Source: Undaria pinnatifida
Lineage: Eukaryota; Sar; Phaeophyceae; Laminariales; Alariaceae
Length of the DNA: 64,000 nucleotides
Direction: 5' to 3'
Assembly (NCBI GenBank): GCA_012845835.1
Contig: JABAKD010000028.1
Coordinates: forward strand, 9,179,632-9,243,631
Under the pieces are notes generated by a model, which did not search any database, was not told the DNA's origin, and saw only the letters and a program-made list of their open reading frames with translations. Below are positions 34,449 to 45,836 of this stretch, one piece after another. The position numbers and the translations under genes were made by a program. The first letter of the stretch is position 1, and each line of letters opens with the position of its first letter.

Positions 34449-37400
34449 AGAAGTCATCGTTTGTAATCGTTCGTTTGTGGGTTCACTTGCTTGCTTTCCT
34501 CGGTCTTGGTGTTTGGTTTGTTCCTACACGTGTTCCTTCTTTTTGGTTTCGTCTTGGTCTCTTTTCGTTCGTTCGTTCGTTCGTTCGTTCATTCTTATGC
34601 TGTTTTCACTCGCTTGCTCTTGCTGTCGCGTCGGCTCGCGATGGGTTTCGTCGTTGTGATGCGTGAGGCGTTTCGAGGGTGGTAGTTTAAGCGGGAACGG
34701 TTGCCGGGTTATAAGGTAGGCAGGGGGGTGTACTCGGGTCAGTAAAGGCCACGGCTCGCACGACTTCTGAGGTTCGACCTGGTTGGTTTTGGGCGGATCC
34801 GCTTTCTAAGGGGAGCACCCGCTTTTCTAAGGGAAGCGTTAATAGTTCGCTCTTATAGTATTGTGGCCGTTCGGTACCGTTTGCTGATGCTTCCGAAACG
34901 TGCTCATTTCCTCGCGGCTGGTTTGTCGAGGGCCCTCTTTTTTCCTCGGGTCGTTTGGTTTTTCCGAAATCGTTTTTGTGCGCGCCAATCTGGCGCGGGA
35001 AAGGTGCTCTGAAAGAGCAACACGCCTCTTCATAGATGTCGCGAGGCTGGACTGGACTTAGCTGGACCAGGCCGGAACGATGAAAAAAAGATCGACCAAT
35101 TGAAGAGCCATCATTAGTTCTTATTTTTGCGATAGAAAATGAGCGTAAAAGTTTTGCCGGGGAGAAAGCAAATACTGGATCTATGGCATGCGTAGATTTG
35201 GCGAACACAACGTTGTTTTTTTGTTGGGGCGTGTGGGGGGACGGGGGACGGGGGTGTTGTTTCCACACTAAGGTGTATGATGACATGCCTTCTTCGTGAT
35301 GGAAATCCAGGGGCGAGGGAGGGGGGAGAGGAAGGGCTGCGGCGGCAGCGTCAAGTAGACACTTGGGGCACTGCTGTTCGCATGTACGGCGACGGGTGCA
35401 GCTGGCCTAAAATAATTTTATGGGGTTCCTCGAAAATGACATGACGATTTACTTTACAGGTGTTTATTCTACCGATTATTGGGTTAATATTACCTGGTAC
35501 CTGGTAGGTACAACGCTTCAGCAGTTTGAAAATATACTTGGTGGTGTTCCAGGTACTCGATTTTATTATTTTGCTTAATTTCAGCCCTCGCTCCTCGCCC
35601 ATGCGCTCCCCGCGAGGACGTGCCCGCCTGAGTGTCTTCCTGCATGCCTGAACTGTGCGCTGCATTGCACTGCCCGCAGCAAGATACCCGTCCTGATGCA
35701 GATTACCGCCCAAAACCTTAACGACTTGGGCTGCTGATTAATTTATTTTGCACCAAACGCGAACGTGAAAACGCCAAATTACACACATGTACGCATCCTA
35801 CACGGAATTATTGCCTGCTGCGTATGTGCCCTAAATAAACGAGAACCATGGATACTGCGACGCCGCATAGTCTACATGCATATACGGCCGTTCAAACTCA
35901 ATATTTGAGCAGTGTACTGGGGAACAGTACGTCCACGCACATCATTGGCGCTGCCTTACAGTATCTTTCACATGATGCTAGTCCAACCTACGAATAGACT
36001 ACATATATATGGACGAAGTATGTAGTCCAGTCGATAGACGATATTCTAAAAATAAAAATACATTCCAGCTGTGAGATCGAAGATTTCGTCGAAACTCATA
36101 TTTTTATTTGCGAGCTGTGTGTGATACTCCGATCGCGCGTATTAATGGGTATGTGTCCTCATTAAGGATACGCGTATAGGTCGACGACTCCCCTTGGAAC
36201 TACAGACAGTGTTGCTTGTACCAAGGCCAACATGGTATTAACCAATCTGTGTGCGGAAACTATAAACCCCGTTCTTAAGGGGGACAAAATCTGACGGCTG
36301 TGGAAGGAAATGCATCAGTTTATCAAGTATATCCTGTCAGCCGTACCGCCGGTGAGGGGAGGACGGAGTTTTTAAGGGCGTAGGGGCCGGGGGCGGGGGG
36401 GGGGTTGCAAAAGGAGGGGGGGCGGGGGGGGGGGGATTCCAACCGCTTTAGGCCATTTCTTACACAGTCGGATTCCGCCAGTCGAAAACGGCCCTTTTCG
36501 ACTGGATTGTTCTGGTCCTTCATCTTATCGCCAGTCGAGTCGATTTTATAGTTTTTGTGCGCTTCCTAGAGGCGGTTGGTGTGCGGGAGTACTGCTGTAT
36601 GGCAGTCGAAAATCGGTTGTCAGCTCTGTGTTACGCGCGTTCTTCGCGAGCAACGCGACGAACCTTCGTCCAAGCGGGTTGGTGGCGTTGGGCTTACTTA
36701 GCCGAAAGCCGCCAAAGCTGCGTTCGTGACGTTGCACTCAGAGCCGCCAAAGCTACAGCAGGCGTAGCCGTTGTTGGCAAAATAGCATCGATAACGCGCG
36801 CTACCTCTGTCGTGTGATACTTGCTGCTTGCGAGCGGAGCTAGGAATACGCCACGCTGACCCTGCGGCGAGAAACAACAGCAGTGATTGCCAAGGCTGCG
36901 TCGGCGCTGTTGTATGATACTGCTGTGTGGTACCTGGTATAGGTGTGTGGGCGTGTGGGTGTGTGTATTGTGGTGGGATGAGCGATGCGATGGGTTCAAG
37001 AAACAGGTGTAAGCCTTTTTCGACTGAGTTTTCCGACTGGCAGGTCCAGTCCAAAAAGTCGAGTCGAAAAAAGCCCTTTTTCGACTGTGTAAGAAAGCCC
37101 GATTTGGGCTTCAGTCGGAAAAGGCCGTTTTCGACCAACAAATCCGACTGTGTAAGAAATGGCCTTAGGTCGCATAAACGTATACCTGGTAGGGACTTGC
37201 TATACGTGTGGCGCTAGGTCTAGGCAATGGTGCGGGTGGCGGGGAAGGAGGGGGCGGGGGGGGGGGATTTATAATAAATGAATTGGAGCTATGGCATGGA
37301 TAGCTGGGAAGGTAATGAGGTGATATAGTAGTGTTTATTACTCTGGCAGATTTTGATTTTAGGTGGGGGGCGGCGGAGGAGACGGGGGGGGGGGGGGTTG

Positions 37401-38880
37401 TGTGCGTGCGTGTGGCGGGGGGGGGGGCGGGGGGGGCGGGTGATGGGGTGGCGGGGAAGGGATGTGTGGGTGGTGGTGATGGTGGCGGCGAACGGAGGTG
37501 GATGGTAGCAAAATATTCTTACCTGCGTGTGACATGCATCTGCCCAATATTTCAAAGATAAACTATGAGGTGGATGAGAGGAAATATATATATACTACGA
37601 AGTAGGTGACCGGTATACTAGGCAACAGCTCGCCCAGTCGTTGGCGATGCATTGTATAGCCTCTTTGGCTGCTTGTTTTTAACGTTTTAAGCGCGAAAAT
37701 CGACCTTGGAAAAATTGTCGTGTTGACCCTGCCAGCATCCAGGGAAGCGTGACTGACCTGTATCCTCCAAAGAGGGATACACTACATATCTGTAAAAACG
37801 TGGCCGAAGGATCACATACAGTAGCTTGTAATGATGTTAGTATCGACCCCCTCAAACGGTCGAGCTCACAGCTGACATATTTTAAACCGATTTTATAAAA
37901 ATAGCGGCGCCAAGTCATTGATGGACGAGTCTCAACATCGCAGAAATCTCAAGTCTTGCTGAATTGGGGGACAGCAAACCTATCTTGTACCAGGGTACGG
38001 GCGTTTTTCATCATGGCAGTGCGACGTATTGTGCATTTGTGCATGGACATAATCGCACGTTTTTTTTTATAAATAATTTTCAAGGACGTCGCACGTTTTT
38101 TTTTGTACGGCGTAACTGTTCTTTTATTTTTTGGTGCCTATACCCTGTATCAGGTTTAACCACATGCACTGCCGCATCAGGCGAAGTTCCACTCTGCCGT
38201 GAAGAAGGGCCGCGACAATTGTAAAGCGCCAAATTTCGTTTAACGCGCCAAAATTCGTCGCCGTTTTCGACGGGCATGGTTCCCTCCTCGCCCGTTCCCA
38301 CTTTAAATTCCCCAGTGTCTGCTGGTGCTGGGGGTTTTCTTGTCAAGGGAACTCGATTTTTGTCTGTCTGCTTGCCTCCCCTTTTTCTAGTCTACTTCGA
38401 ACTTTTTGCGTCACACCAGCTGCCGATGTGTGAAAAAACCATCCTCCATTTGTATAGCTCAATTTTTTTTCGCTAACCCGGAAGAAAACATGAAGTTGCC
38501 CATACACCGATGTCTGGCATCGGGCATCGGTGCTACTTTCCAGCAATTTTTACGACATAAACTAGATAAATTGCAAAATCTTGAAGAAAAAAAAACGCCA
38601 GCTGTGAGTTCGAACATTTGAGTGGTCGGTACTCATTGAAATATTGCATCGGATGTTTCAAAACGCGGCGGGAAAAACGCTCCCCTACCCAGTATAGCAT
38701 GTGGTTGACGGTTTAGTTTGGATCCGTCTAGACCTGTAGGCTTACTATTGATATAGTTCCTTGACGGCTATCCGCCATACCGGTATCCTTAAAATACCAG
38801 GTACTAGTTTTAGTGCGTGGAAGTCTTTGACGGCTATCCGTCAACGCGCGAGAGTGCCGTCAACAGACGTGTTTGCCCCC
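34449..38880. other. FBPase 3' flank and repeat-rich spacer
   Basis: The FBPase 3' UTR probably covers the (CGTT)n stretch near 34568-34590. A 199-codon minus-strand frame (35286-34687, true ATG) overlaps this flank, but its composition shows no domain and it is left out as a gene. G-runs occur at about 36375-36435 and 37254-37440, around the 720-bp TIR element. Confidence 0.5.
36448..37167. mobile_element. 720-bp non-autonomous element with ~55-bp terminal inverted repeats
   Basis: The left end TTAGGCCATTTCTTACACAG...GGTCGAAAACGGCC-like sequence (36448-36505) returns in reverse complement at 37113-37167 (GAAAAGGCCGTTTTCGAC...TGTGTAAGAAATGGCCTTA). A second tier of TTTTTCGACTG words lies just inside the right end. 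No transposase frame. A G-rich tract lies just outside the left end. Confidence 0.7.
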
Positions 38881-39245
38881 TAGCCTCCCCGTCTCAACGT
38901 ATCAACAGCGCCAAACCAATCAGCAGCAACTTCTGCATGAGTTGATCGAGTTTTTTACTACCCTACAGCCTTCTCGGGCCAATAATGTGGCCGGTATATA
39001 CCTAGCCCCTCTGTCGCGACGCGGCGCCAGCGCCAAACCAATCAGCAGCACTTTCCGCGCAAGTTGATCGAGTTACTTACTACCCTACAACCGAGCCAAT
39101 AATGTGGCCTGTAAATGCTTAGCCTCTCCGTCTCGACGCGCCGCCGGCGCCAAACCAATCAGCACCAACTTACCCCACGAGTTGATCGAGGTGTGTACTA
39201 CCCTACAGCCTTCTCGCACTAATAACGTGGCCGGTATATATCCAT
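38881..39245 (+). repeat. Triplicated ~120-bp module with CCAAT and TATATA boxes
   Basis: Units start at 38881, 39003 and 39120: TAGCC(C)TC.CCGTCTC.ACG, GCCAAACCAATCAGCA, GAGTTGATCGAG, TACTACCCTACA, AATAA(T/C)GTGGCC(G/T)GTA(T/A)A. Each unit holds an ACCAATCAG element about 75 bp before the terminal box, which reads GGTATATA in units 1 and 3 and is mutated to TGTAAAT in unit 2. Promoter-like arrangement, or a short satellite. No gene with family support follows. Confidence 0.6.
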
Positions 39246-39826
39246 CCCACGACCGAACGTGCGCCGACGTGAGTCAGGGATGTCAAAAATGCTCATGACC
39301 CTTACCTCAACACCTCCAAAACAGCGCGCGTTCATCCACCCAAACGAGTGGCAACTTCTCCAGCATTACAGCCCACCTTTCAACACGTACGAAGCACAAC
39401 AACCAACTCGAACAAAACTGTACCTGGCAGCACACATGGCAACTGCAACTGGTAGCACGCACCCTGGAAAACGTGGAAGGGGAACACGTGACGGGGAAAG
39501 CAAGCACACTGCTTTTAGCACAATCTACACCATGCATTACGCTCGAGGGTACCCCCCCCCCTGCCAATCTCCCAACCTGGCACGCGTGAATGTTTGGGGT
39601 TTCAAGGCTAGGGGTATAGACGTACGCCTCCCCCCAAAATCAAACAGAAACCGCACTAAAACCAGTGTTGAGTGCATGACCTGTTGTTTCTCCCACAGGC
39701 GCTCTGGTCTACAAACAGTTGTCCCCTTCTCCCCCCCCCCCCCACTGCCTGCGCAAGAACGGGCGCAACAACGACGCCCTTGCGTTGGACACATGCGATT
39801 AATAGCACTAATACTACGATACGGGT

Positions 39827-40097
39827 GCATCCATCTGGGGAGCTCTACGCCTTACCCAAAATACTGACCTCCAGAAAGAAAGTAGTCTTAGCCAAACGAA
39901 AAGTTCTCTAAAAAAACGAAAAAAGAAGAAATAAAATCAAATAGGACTCCCAAAATGCCGCTATTGTTGTGTACCAGGGTACCATACTTCCTTAATTGGC
40001 GGGCTCCGTCTGCCAAAAACGTTTTTTTTTCGCCAAAAAAAGCAGTTTTTTTTTCGCCAAAAAAAGGTACCGCACCCCGATCGCAGCACGCGTCGCT
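39827..40097 (+). mobile_element. GCTACG-family MITE, diverged copy
   Basis: GGGGAGCTCTACGCCTTACCC near the start and a right end GGTACCGCACCCCGATCGCAGCACGCGT define a degraded copy immediately upstream of the one at 40141. The middle is replaced by TTTTTTTTCGCCAAAAAAAG tracts. Confidence 0.5.
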
Positions 40098-40140
40098 CGT
40101 TGCACCAACTCATCTTCCGCAGATCTATACATATCGTGCT

Positions 40141-40413
40141 AAGGACGCGTGCTACGACAGAGGTGCGCACCGCTTTTTTGTTCTGAGGTTTCTCCTCAAT
40201 TTGGGAGCTCAAGACCTCTCCCAAAACCCGATTTGGGAGAAAAATAAAATTGTTATATACCTGATGAAAACCCCCATCTCTGGCCTAGGTACACAGACGA
40301 GAATCGTGTAAAAAGAAGTGGCCTATTTTCCGACGATTTTGGGCTAAGGGAGCCCCGTCATTCAGAAACCATTTTCGCCAAAAAAAGGTATACCTCCATC
40401 GTATCTTGCATCA
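40141..40413 (+). mobile_element. GCTACG-family MITE copy
   Basis: Left end ACGCGTGCTACGACAGAGGT, then GGGAGCTCAAGACCTCTCCC, GGCCTAGGTACACAG, CCGACGATTTTGGGCTAA and GGAGCCCCGTCATTCAG, and right end GGTATACCTCCATCGTA. Collinear with the copy at 42124-42398. Confidence 0.7.
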
Positions 40414-40459
40414 TACCAGGTATAGGGCGGGGTTGCACGTTTTCAGCGACTAATCCCGC

Positions 40460-40750
40460 GCTAGGAGGTGCAGCAGATTCCGAGAAGTTTCTGAGCCTCT
40501 TAACACGAAGAGCCCGATGCCTCACCCGACTTTGAAGACCCGCGTTCGCGCAGCTTGTGACCAACATTTCTATGCACCAGGAGTCGCCAAAAAAAAAACA
40601 GTTTGTATCCGTACAAGTATCATACCCCAACCAATGAATCCACGCTCCTCTGGAGGAGCTCAAAAGCTGTCACGAAAACATGTTGAGAAAAGTTTCGCCC
40701 AAAAAAAAATGCACCCCCGCCTACCGCACTGTACAGGGATGGTTCCAAAG
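40460..40750 (+). repeat. Dispersed repeat ending CCGCACTGTACAGGGATGG, copy 3
   Basis: CGCTAGGAGGTGCAGCAGATT, CCGAGAAGTTTCTGAGCC, CTCTGGAGGAGCTCAAAAGC and CCTACCGCACTGTACAGGGA are in the same order as in the other two copies, with poly-A interruptions. Confidence 0.5.
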
Positions 40751-41649
40751 CCTCCAAACGTTTTATCACTGACGAGGCTTCGCAACCAAGCGGAGCTACG
40801 GCACCCGAACGGGTGCATGCGATGTCCCAACTTTGGTTGCGTAGGAGTCGGGTACCAAAACATACCCGGTACATACACAACAAACGCCCTGCCCCGCCAA
40901 ATGCGGCACATTTGGCGAAGAATTGTTTCTACACGGCAGGGACTCCTTTACCCGAAATCGCGGCAAGTTTCACCATTTTGTTTTGCAGCATGTTTCGTTG
41001 AACACCTACAGTAGGCCTCAGGATGGTTCGTCGGGGAGCACTTATCCCTTCTTTGTCCAAAAGCGTTTTTTGGGTGGGGTATAGAGTGGTTTATCAAGCC
41101 ACCACCCTCAGAAGGCAAAAAAGAGCCAGTGCGCCTCCACCGTGGCATGTGTCGACTTTACAGTAGCATCAACATTAGTATCGGAACCGTCGAACATCAC
41201 AATCCAAGGCCAACACAACCCCACGAAGAAACAGCGAAAAAAGTGGTGAAAAAACACGTTATCCTATGATATGTAGCATTTTTTTTTTCAACCTAATTTT
41301 CTTTGTGGGTTGGTTGGCCACGGGCTAGTTATGGCGTTCGTCGCTTTCAATACTGCTACCACGTGTCCTTTTTGTTTTCTAACAACCCAAACAGAACTTG
41401 GAAACCGCAAAACGCCCTACAACATCTTTGGATCCGATGCGATTTTACCGTACTATTTGTCAGATATATAGTCCATGGAATTGTGCATCGGGCGTGAGCT
41501 TCCATTTTTTTCAAAAAATGTTGCTGAGTGAAACACAAAGCTCCTCCAGTGGGCCGGCCCATCAAATTTGGTTTCACCCCTAACGTAGCACGCTTGGATA
41601 GGATAGGGATATCGCCACCGTCGCGGGCGGTATGCTCAATCGCTGATGC

Positions 41650-41670
41650 TAGAGCTGCTGCCGCTGCTGC

Positions 41671-41703
<33 letters not shown>

Positions 41704-41705
41704 CG
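41650..41705 (+). repeat. (CTG)n microsatellite
   Basis: CTG/GCT units interrupted by TTGCTG. With a CAG run at 41845-41869 it produces Ala-rich open frames on the minus strand, which have no other support as coding. Confidence 0.85.
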
Positions 41706-42123
41706 TACCAAATATATAACAAAAACGCCGTGATCGAGTACGATTCGCGAACATCCTCCGGGTCTCGTCGACGAAATTTGATATAGCAGCGGCATCAACA
41801 GCGGTGGCAACAGGGGCAGCAGTAGAAGCAGCGGAAACGTAAGCAGCAGCAGCAGCAGCAGCAGCAGCCCCCGCCACTACCAACAACAACACAACATCCG
41901 GCTGTTCTTAACCGAACGTTCGGACCACGTACGCGAACATCTTCACACGTAGCCGGAGCATAACTCCCGTGGGCAGGGCGATATCACCCCGCCCCCTATC
42001 ACCGCCCCCCCGCCAATACCTCCCCTATTACCTCCCCCCGACACCGTCGATTACACCGAACGTGACGTACACACAGCGGTACAATACATACGACGCCCAA
42101 CAGACGAGGCACGGCAGCCGTTC

Positions 42124-42398
42124 ACGAATGCTACGGTAGAGGTGCACCACTTTTTTTCTAATTCTACTCCTAAACTGTGGAGCTCAAAACCTCTCCAAAA
42201 AACTGATCAAGGAGGAAAACAACAACACTGCTACCGGATGGAAACTCCCATGGCCTACTGCTGTAGGTACACAACAAGAATCGTGGAAAAAAAAATGTCC
42301 CATTATTTTTTTTTTTCCGACGATTTCGGGTTAAGGAGCCCCGTCATTCAGAAAAAAAAAATAGCCAAAAAAAGGTATACCTCTATCGTAGCACGCGT
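42124..42398 (+). mobile_element. GCTACG-family MITE, reference copy
   Basis: Ends ACGAATGCTACGGTAGAGGT at left and ACCTCTATCGTAGCACGCGT at right form an imperfect ~25-bp terminal inverted repeat. The interior has TGGAGCTCAAAACCTCTCC, CCCATGGCC, and TTCCGACGATTTCGGGTTAA followed by GGAGCCCCGTCATTCAG. About 275 bp, no coding capacity. Confidence 0.75.
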
Positions 42399-42875
42399 CC
42401 GTTCCCCCTTTCCTACAGGCTCGGCCAGCGGCTATCCTATCCCTTCTACTGACACGCTGCACCGGTGTGTTTTCCACTTTACTCCCAAGTAGTTTGTTGC
42501 CTAAAAACGCGGGCTTCAGTTGCTAACAAGTTACCCTCCCCCGACGTGCGCAATGGCAGGCATTATATATTTCGCCAAAGTATTTATGACTGACAGGGCT
42601 ACTGAAATAACATACTACTACTGACACACGAAACATGCTACACCCAATATCGTTAAAATATAGTTCGTGCAGTACAACACTATTCCGATGATCCATACCT
42701 AAGTCGGCATACGATTACTCATCGGGTTGCACCTTACTTTTTTTCAATCAAAAGTCAGCTTCTAGATTAGGAAGAGAGATTCAACTGACGAGTCCTCATG
42801 AATCTTAGGTGTACGCACGGTTACTGTAGCGTGTGCCCCGTCCCCCCACCCCCCCTGCCCCCCTTCCTTCGCCCA

Positions 42876-44987
42876 CTACGCGCGAAAGAGAACGGGCCCG
42901 CCGGGCGTGCGCGCGGCCCCGATCCCCGCCAAAGCGCCTGACAGATCGAACTCCCTCACCCCCTCTAGCTTCAACCCCACCGCTAACGCTGTCTCTAGTG
43001 CTCGCAAGGTGAGCGCTCGAGTCTCCTGCGCCGGTTGCGCCGCCGCCCATCTTGCGAGGGAGAAGCCCCTGCACCGGGTGTCGCGAAATATTTGTGCGGC
43101 GACGGGTAGGCTGGAGGAGAGAAAGAGAGAGGGCGGGGGGGGGGGGGGAGAGAGACGAAATGAGGGATAGATATGCGGGCGGCATCAACGTGGAATGGGG
43201 TGTGTGAGCGTGCATACGTTTCTCGCGCTTCTTTAGATATCGATTTGTCCGTCAGTCTGTTTGTTAATATCTGTTCCTCTGTATCTTTGCTCCTCTTTGT
43301 ATCTTCCTCTCTGACTCTTTCCCTCTCTCTCTTCCTTCCCCCTTTCCCCGTCCTTCTCCTTGTCCCCCTCTCCTCCTCTCGTCTTCCTCTTTCACCCCCT
43401 CTCTTGATGCCCGTCCCCCTCACCTGACTCCGTCGCCGGAAGCATCGGCGTATGAAACGAACGAACCGCGAAATCGCAACGCTCTCGCCGCGGTGAAGCC
43501 AAGTACGCCCCCCTCCCCGTCCGCCACCAGGTGGGCATTATCCATTCGCATAGCCTTGAACTAAGAGGCGCGCGGAGAGGGGTGTGGAGAACATGGGGTT
43601 GGGGTCGGGGGTACGGGTGGGAGTGAGAGTGGGGGTTTGTGGGGGTGGAGATAGCGGTGGGAGTGAGGGGGGGGGGGATAGGAGAGGGCTGGGGTAGGGA
43701 GCTTCGTTTTGTTTCGTGTCGTTTGGTTTGGTTTGGTTTGGTTTGGTTTGGATTGGTTCCAAATCGTGTTGCTTTGCTAGTTTTCGTTTTAATTCGTTTC
43801 GCTTCAACCTCAAAACTCTAATAGTCGCTAGGTCCCCGTTTCGAACGATTTCTCGGAGTTACCGTAACATATGAGTACCTCTTTCAGCAACGTCGCTTTC
43901 CAGGCACCGAGTCTCATGGCCAGTGCCGCCTCTTCCTCGCTGTTGACAAGGCACACGCTCTCCAACCCCCGTGACGCTGCGAGCTGTATCAAAATCTGGA
44001 GAAAACAGTGGTTTCATGTATTAGGGGATCATCAGGTTTAGTGCAGGCTGCATGTGTATGCATTTGATTCATTGGATGATTTATCGGTTGCTTAGTGGGT
44101 GGTTTGATTGATTTATTGCTTGTAAAATTGGTTGATTGATTAGTCGATCGGTTGGTTGGCTGATTGATTGATTGATTGGTTGATTGGATAATATTTGATT
44201 GGTCGACTAATTGGTTGGTTAGTCGAGTAATTGATAAAAAAAACAGCGTGATAACTATAACACCAAACTAAAGAAAAACAATTGTAACAAACTTGCCTGA
44301 GCTACGGCAGACGAAGCCCCCGTAAACACGACGCGATCTCCCGCCTTCACCCCCCCCCTCTCGCCCCTCCCCTCACCCCCGCCACTTCCCACAGGGGCGA
44401 AGTCTTCAAGAACGCGAAGCGCCGTGGCCACCGACCCGGCGCAGTGCGCGACCACCGCAGCGTTAGCACCTTGCCCCTCCCCCGGAGGGACCTTTACGAG
44501 CGAAGCGTCGCCTAGCACAGCGGTTTTCCTCCAGGTGCCCGACTCGGGACCAGCCAAACATCCGGGGGGGCTTCCAGTAATGGTGGGGATCGCGAGGTCG
44601 CCCGGTCGGAGCCACGAGACACCCTCGCCCGCCGCGGTCACCTCCCACAGGCCTTCGCTGCCTCCCACGAACGGAAACTTGAAGCTGAGATGAGACGGCA
44701 GGGGCGGCGGCGGCAGCGGAGAGGGCGATGGCGACGGGTTGTGTTGACCGGTGCTGGTGGAAGCGGTGCCCATGGTGTTGGTGTTGGCGGCGACGGTAGC
44801 GTCGGCAGAGGCAGCGGCGGCGTCGAGTGTGCGGAGGTCGGATGGAGTGCACGGGGCCACGAGTAGCTTGACGCCCACCTCGCCGGGGCCTAGAGTAGCA
44901 GCTGGAGGGATGTGGTTGCTGTTGTTGTAGTTGTTGGTGGCGGGTTTTGTTCCTGAAGAGGCGGTGTATTCGCCGCAATTTTCCACC
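42876..44987 (-). CDS. MECR: Trans-2-enoyl-CoA/ACP reductase (MECR/ETR family), four exons, 5' exon missing
   Basis: NADPH-dependent last step of organellar type II fatty-acid synthesis (lipoate supply); medium-chain dehydrogenase/reductase superfamily without zinc. Minus-strand exons: 44987-44297, 43995-43879, 43554-43424, 43110-42876 (TAG at 42878-42876). Phases fit throughout. Landmarks in exon 1: GEVGVKLLVAPCTPSDLRTL, FPFVGGSEG, LRPGDLAIP, GTWRKTAVL, ALRVLEDFAP, KAGDRVVFTGASSAVAQ. Exon 2: ILIQLAASRGLESVCLV. Exon 3: ALRFRGSFVSY. Exon 4: QIFRDTRCRGFSLARW, then the C-terminal LKLEGV...GGPVLFRA. Intron 1 begins CAG/GCAAGT, so it is GC-AG. The first recovered exon starts after a long C/T tract at a CCCAAG acceptor with a one-base leftover codon, so an upstream exon with the targeting peptide exists but was not found. 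An insertion of about 50 residues rich in A/S/T/P replaces the segment between TPSD and VGGSEG. Confidence 0.88.
43555..43878 (-). other. MECR intron 2 with (GGTTT)n and G-rich tract
   Basis: GT-AG intron. On the plus strand it carries a (GGTTT)n pentamer run at about 43723-43752 and a G-rich stretch (about 43575-43695) that becomes the pyrimidine tract on the coding strand. No coding content. Confidence 0.75.
43996..44296 (-). other. MECR intron 1 with GC donor and TTGATTGG-type microsatellite
   Basis: The donor reads CAG/GCAAGT, the preferred GC-AG form, and the acceptor is TTTTCTCCAG. The plus strand between about 44085 and 44235 is a degenerate run of GATTGATTGG and GTTGGTT words. The flanking codons join AVAQ to ILIQ, as in other family members. 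Confidence 0.8.
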
Positions 44988-45836
44988 CTTGGGAGGGCGG
45001 GGAGGGCGGGGAGGGCGGGAGGGAGGGGGAAGGGGGGGTTGAGGGAGGTCGAGCAGTTGGTGGGTAGGGAAGGTGGTACGAAGTGGACCGCGGAGTGACG
45101 GTGATACGGAAGTGCTCGTTCGGAATCGCGTTCAGATATTCATCATGTGCCTCCTGCACGGCTGCGCCGTGTGTACACCCAGAAACAGTACGTCGGGACT
45201 GGGATAGAGCTCACATTGACGAGCATGCTCGACAGCGAAACTAAACATCGCCTCCAGCCTATCGTACAACGCTCGAGTTCGAAGCGAATATCTTTGCTTT
45301 TGACTGCCGTACCGTACCTGGTACATACCAGGTATCAATTATGTAAACAAAAGACCACATGGTTTACTCTGTTGCCCTCACTCTACTCGGTGCGTGTGTA
45401 GCTGAGCCTGTCGTCTGTCCTGAATATGCGAGTATGACGCTGGACTGCCTACAGTATGATAGAGCACCCAAAAGCGCAAGGCAGCTAACAATACCTGATA
45501 GAGCCATCCGCGAACACCCGACACGTGCTCATCCAGCGTCGCGTCTGCGCCAATACCGCTCCCCGGCATAGAGAAGGTCTCGCAAAGCACGACATCTGCA
45601 CAATTGCTGCCAACAGCGATCCCACAAATTGCTCTAGTTGGCCTCTAGACTCTAGACGCTGGAAGCTGAAACAGGAGTCAGGCTGGCTGTCGAAGGAGGC
45701 GAAAATGCGGCGGAATAGAGAGCCTACCTGTTCCCCGCCTGAAAACCGCCGAGCAATGCTTATAGGCTCCTTTCGCTTGACATGATGTGTCGGTGCAAGC
45801 ATCGTCCTTTGGTTCTTCTCGTCCTTGCCTGCGCTG

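Noticed and set aside
34687-35286. 199-codon minus-strand frame downstream of FBPase
   Set aside because: Starts with ATG but has no recognisable domain and probably lies over the FBPase 3' UTR; kept only as a note in the spacer entry.
38850-39250. CRISPR-like array
   Set aside because: Three diverged 120-bp tandem units in a eukaryotic genome, with no short constant repeat and unique spacers.
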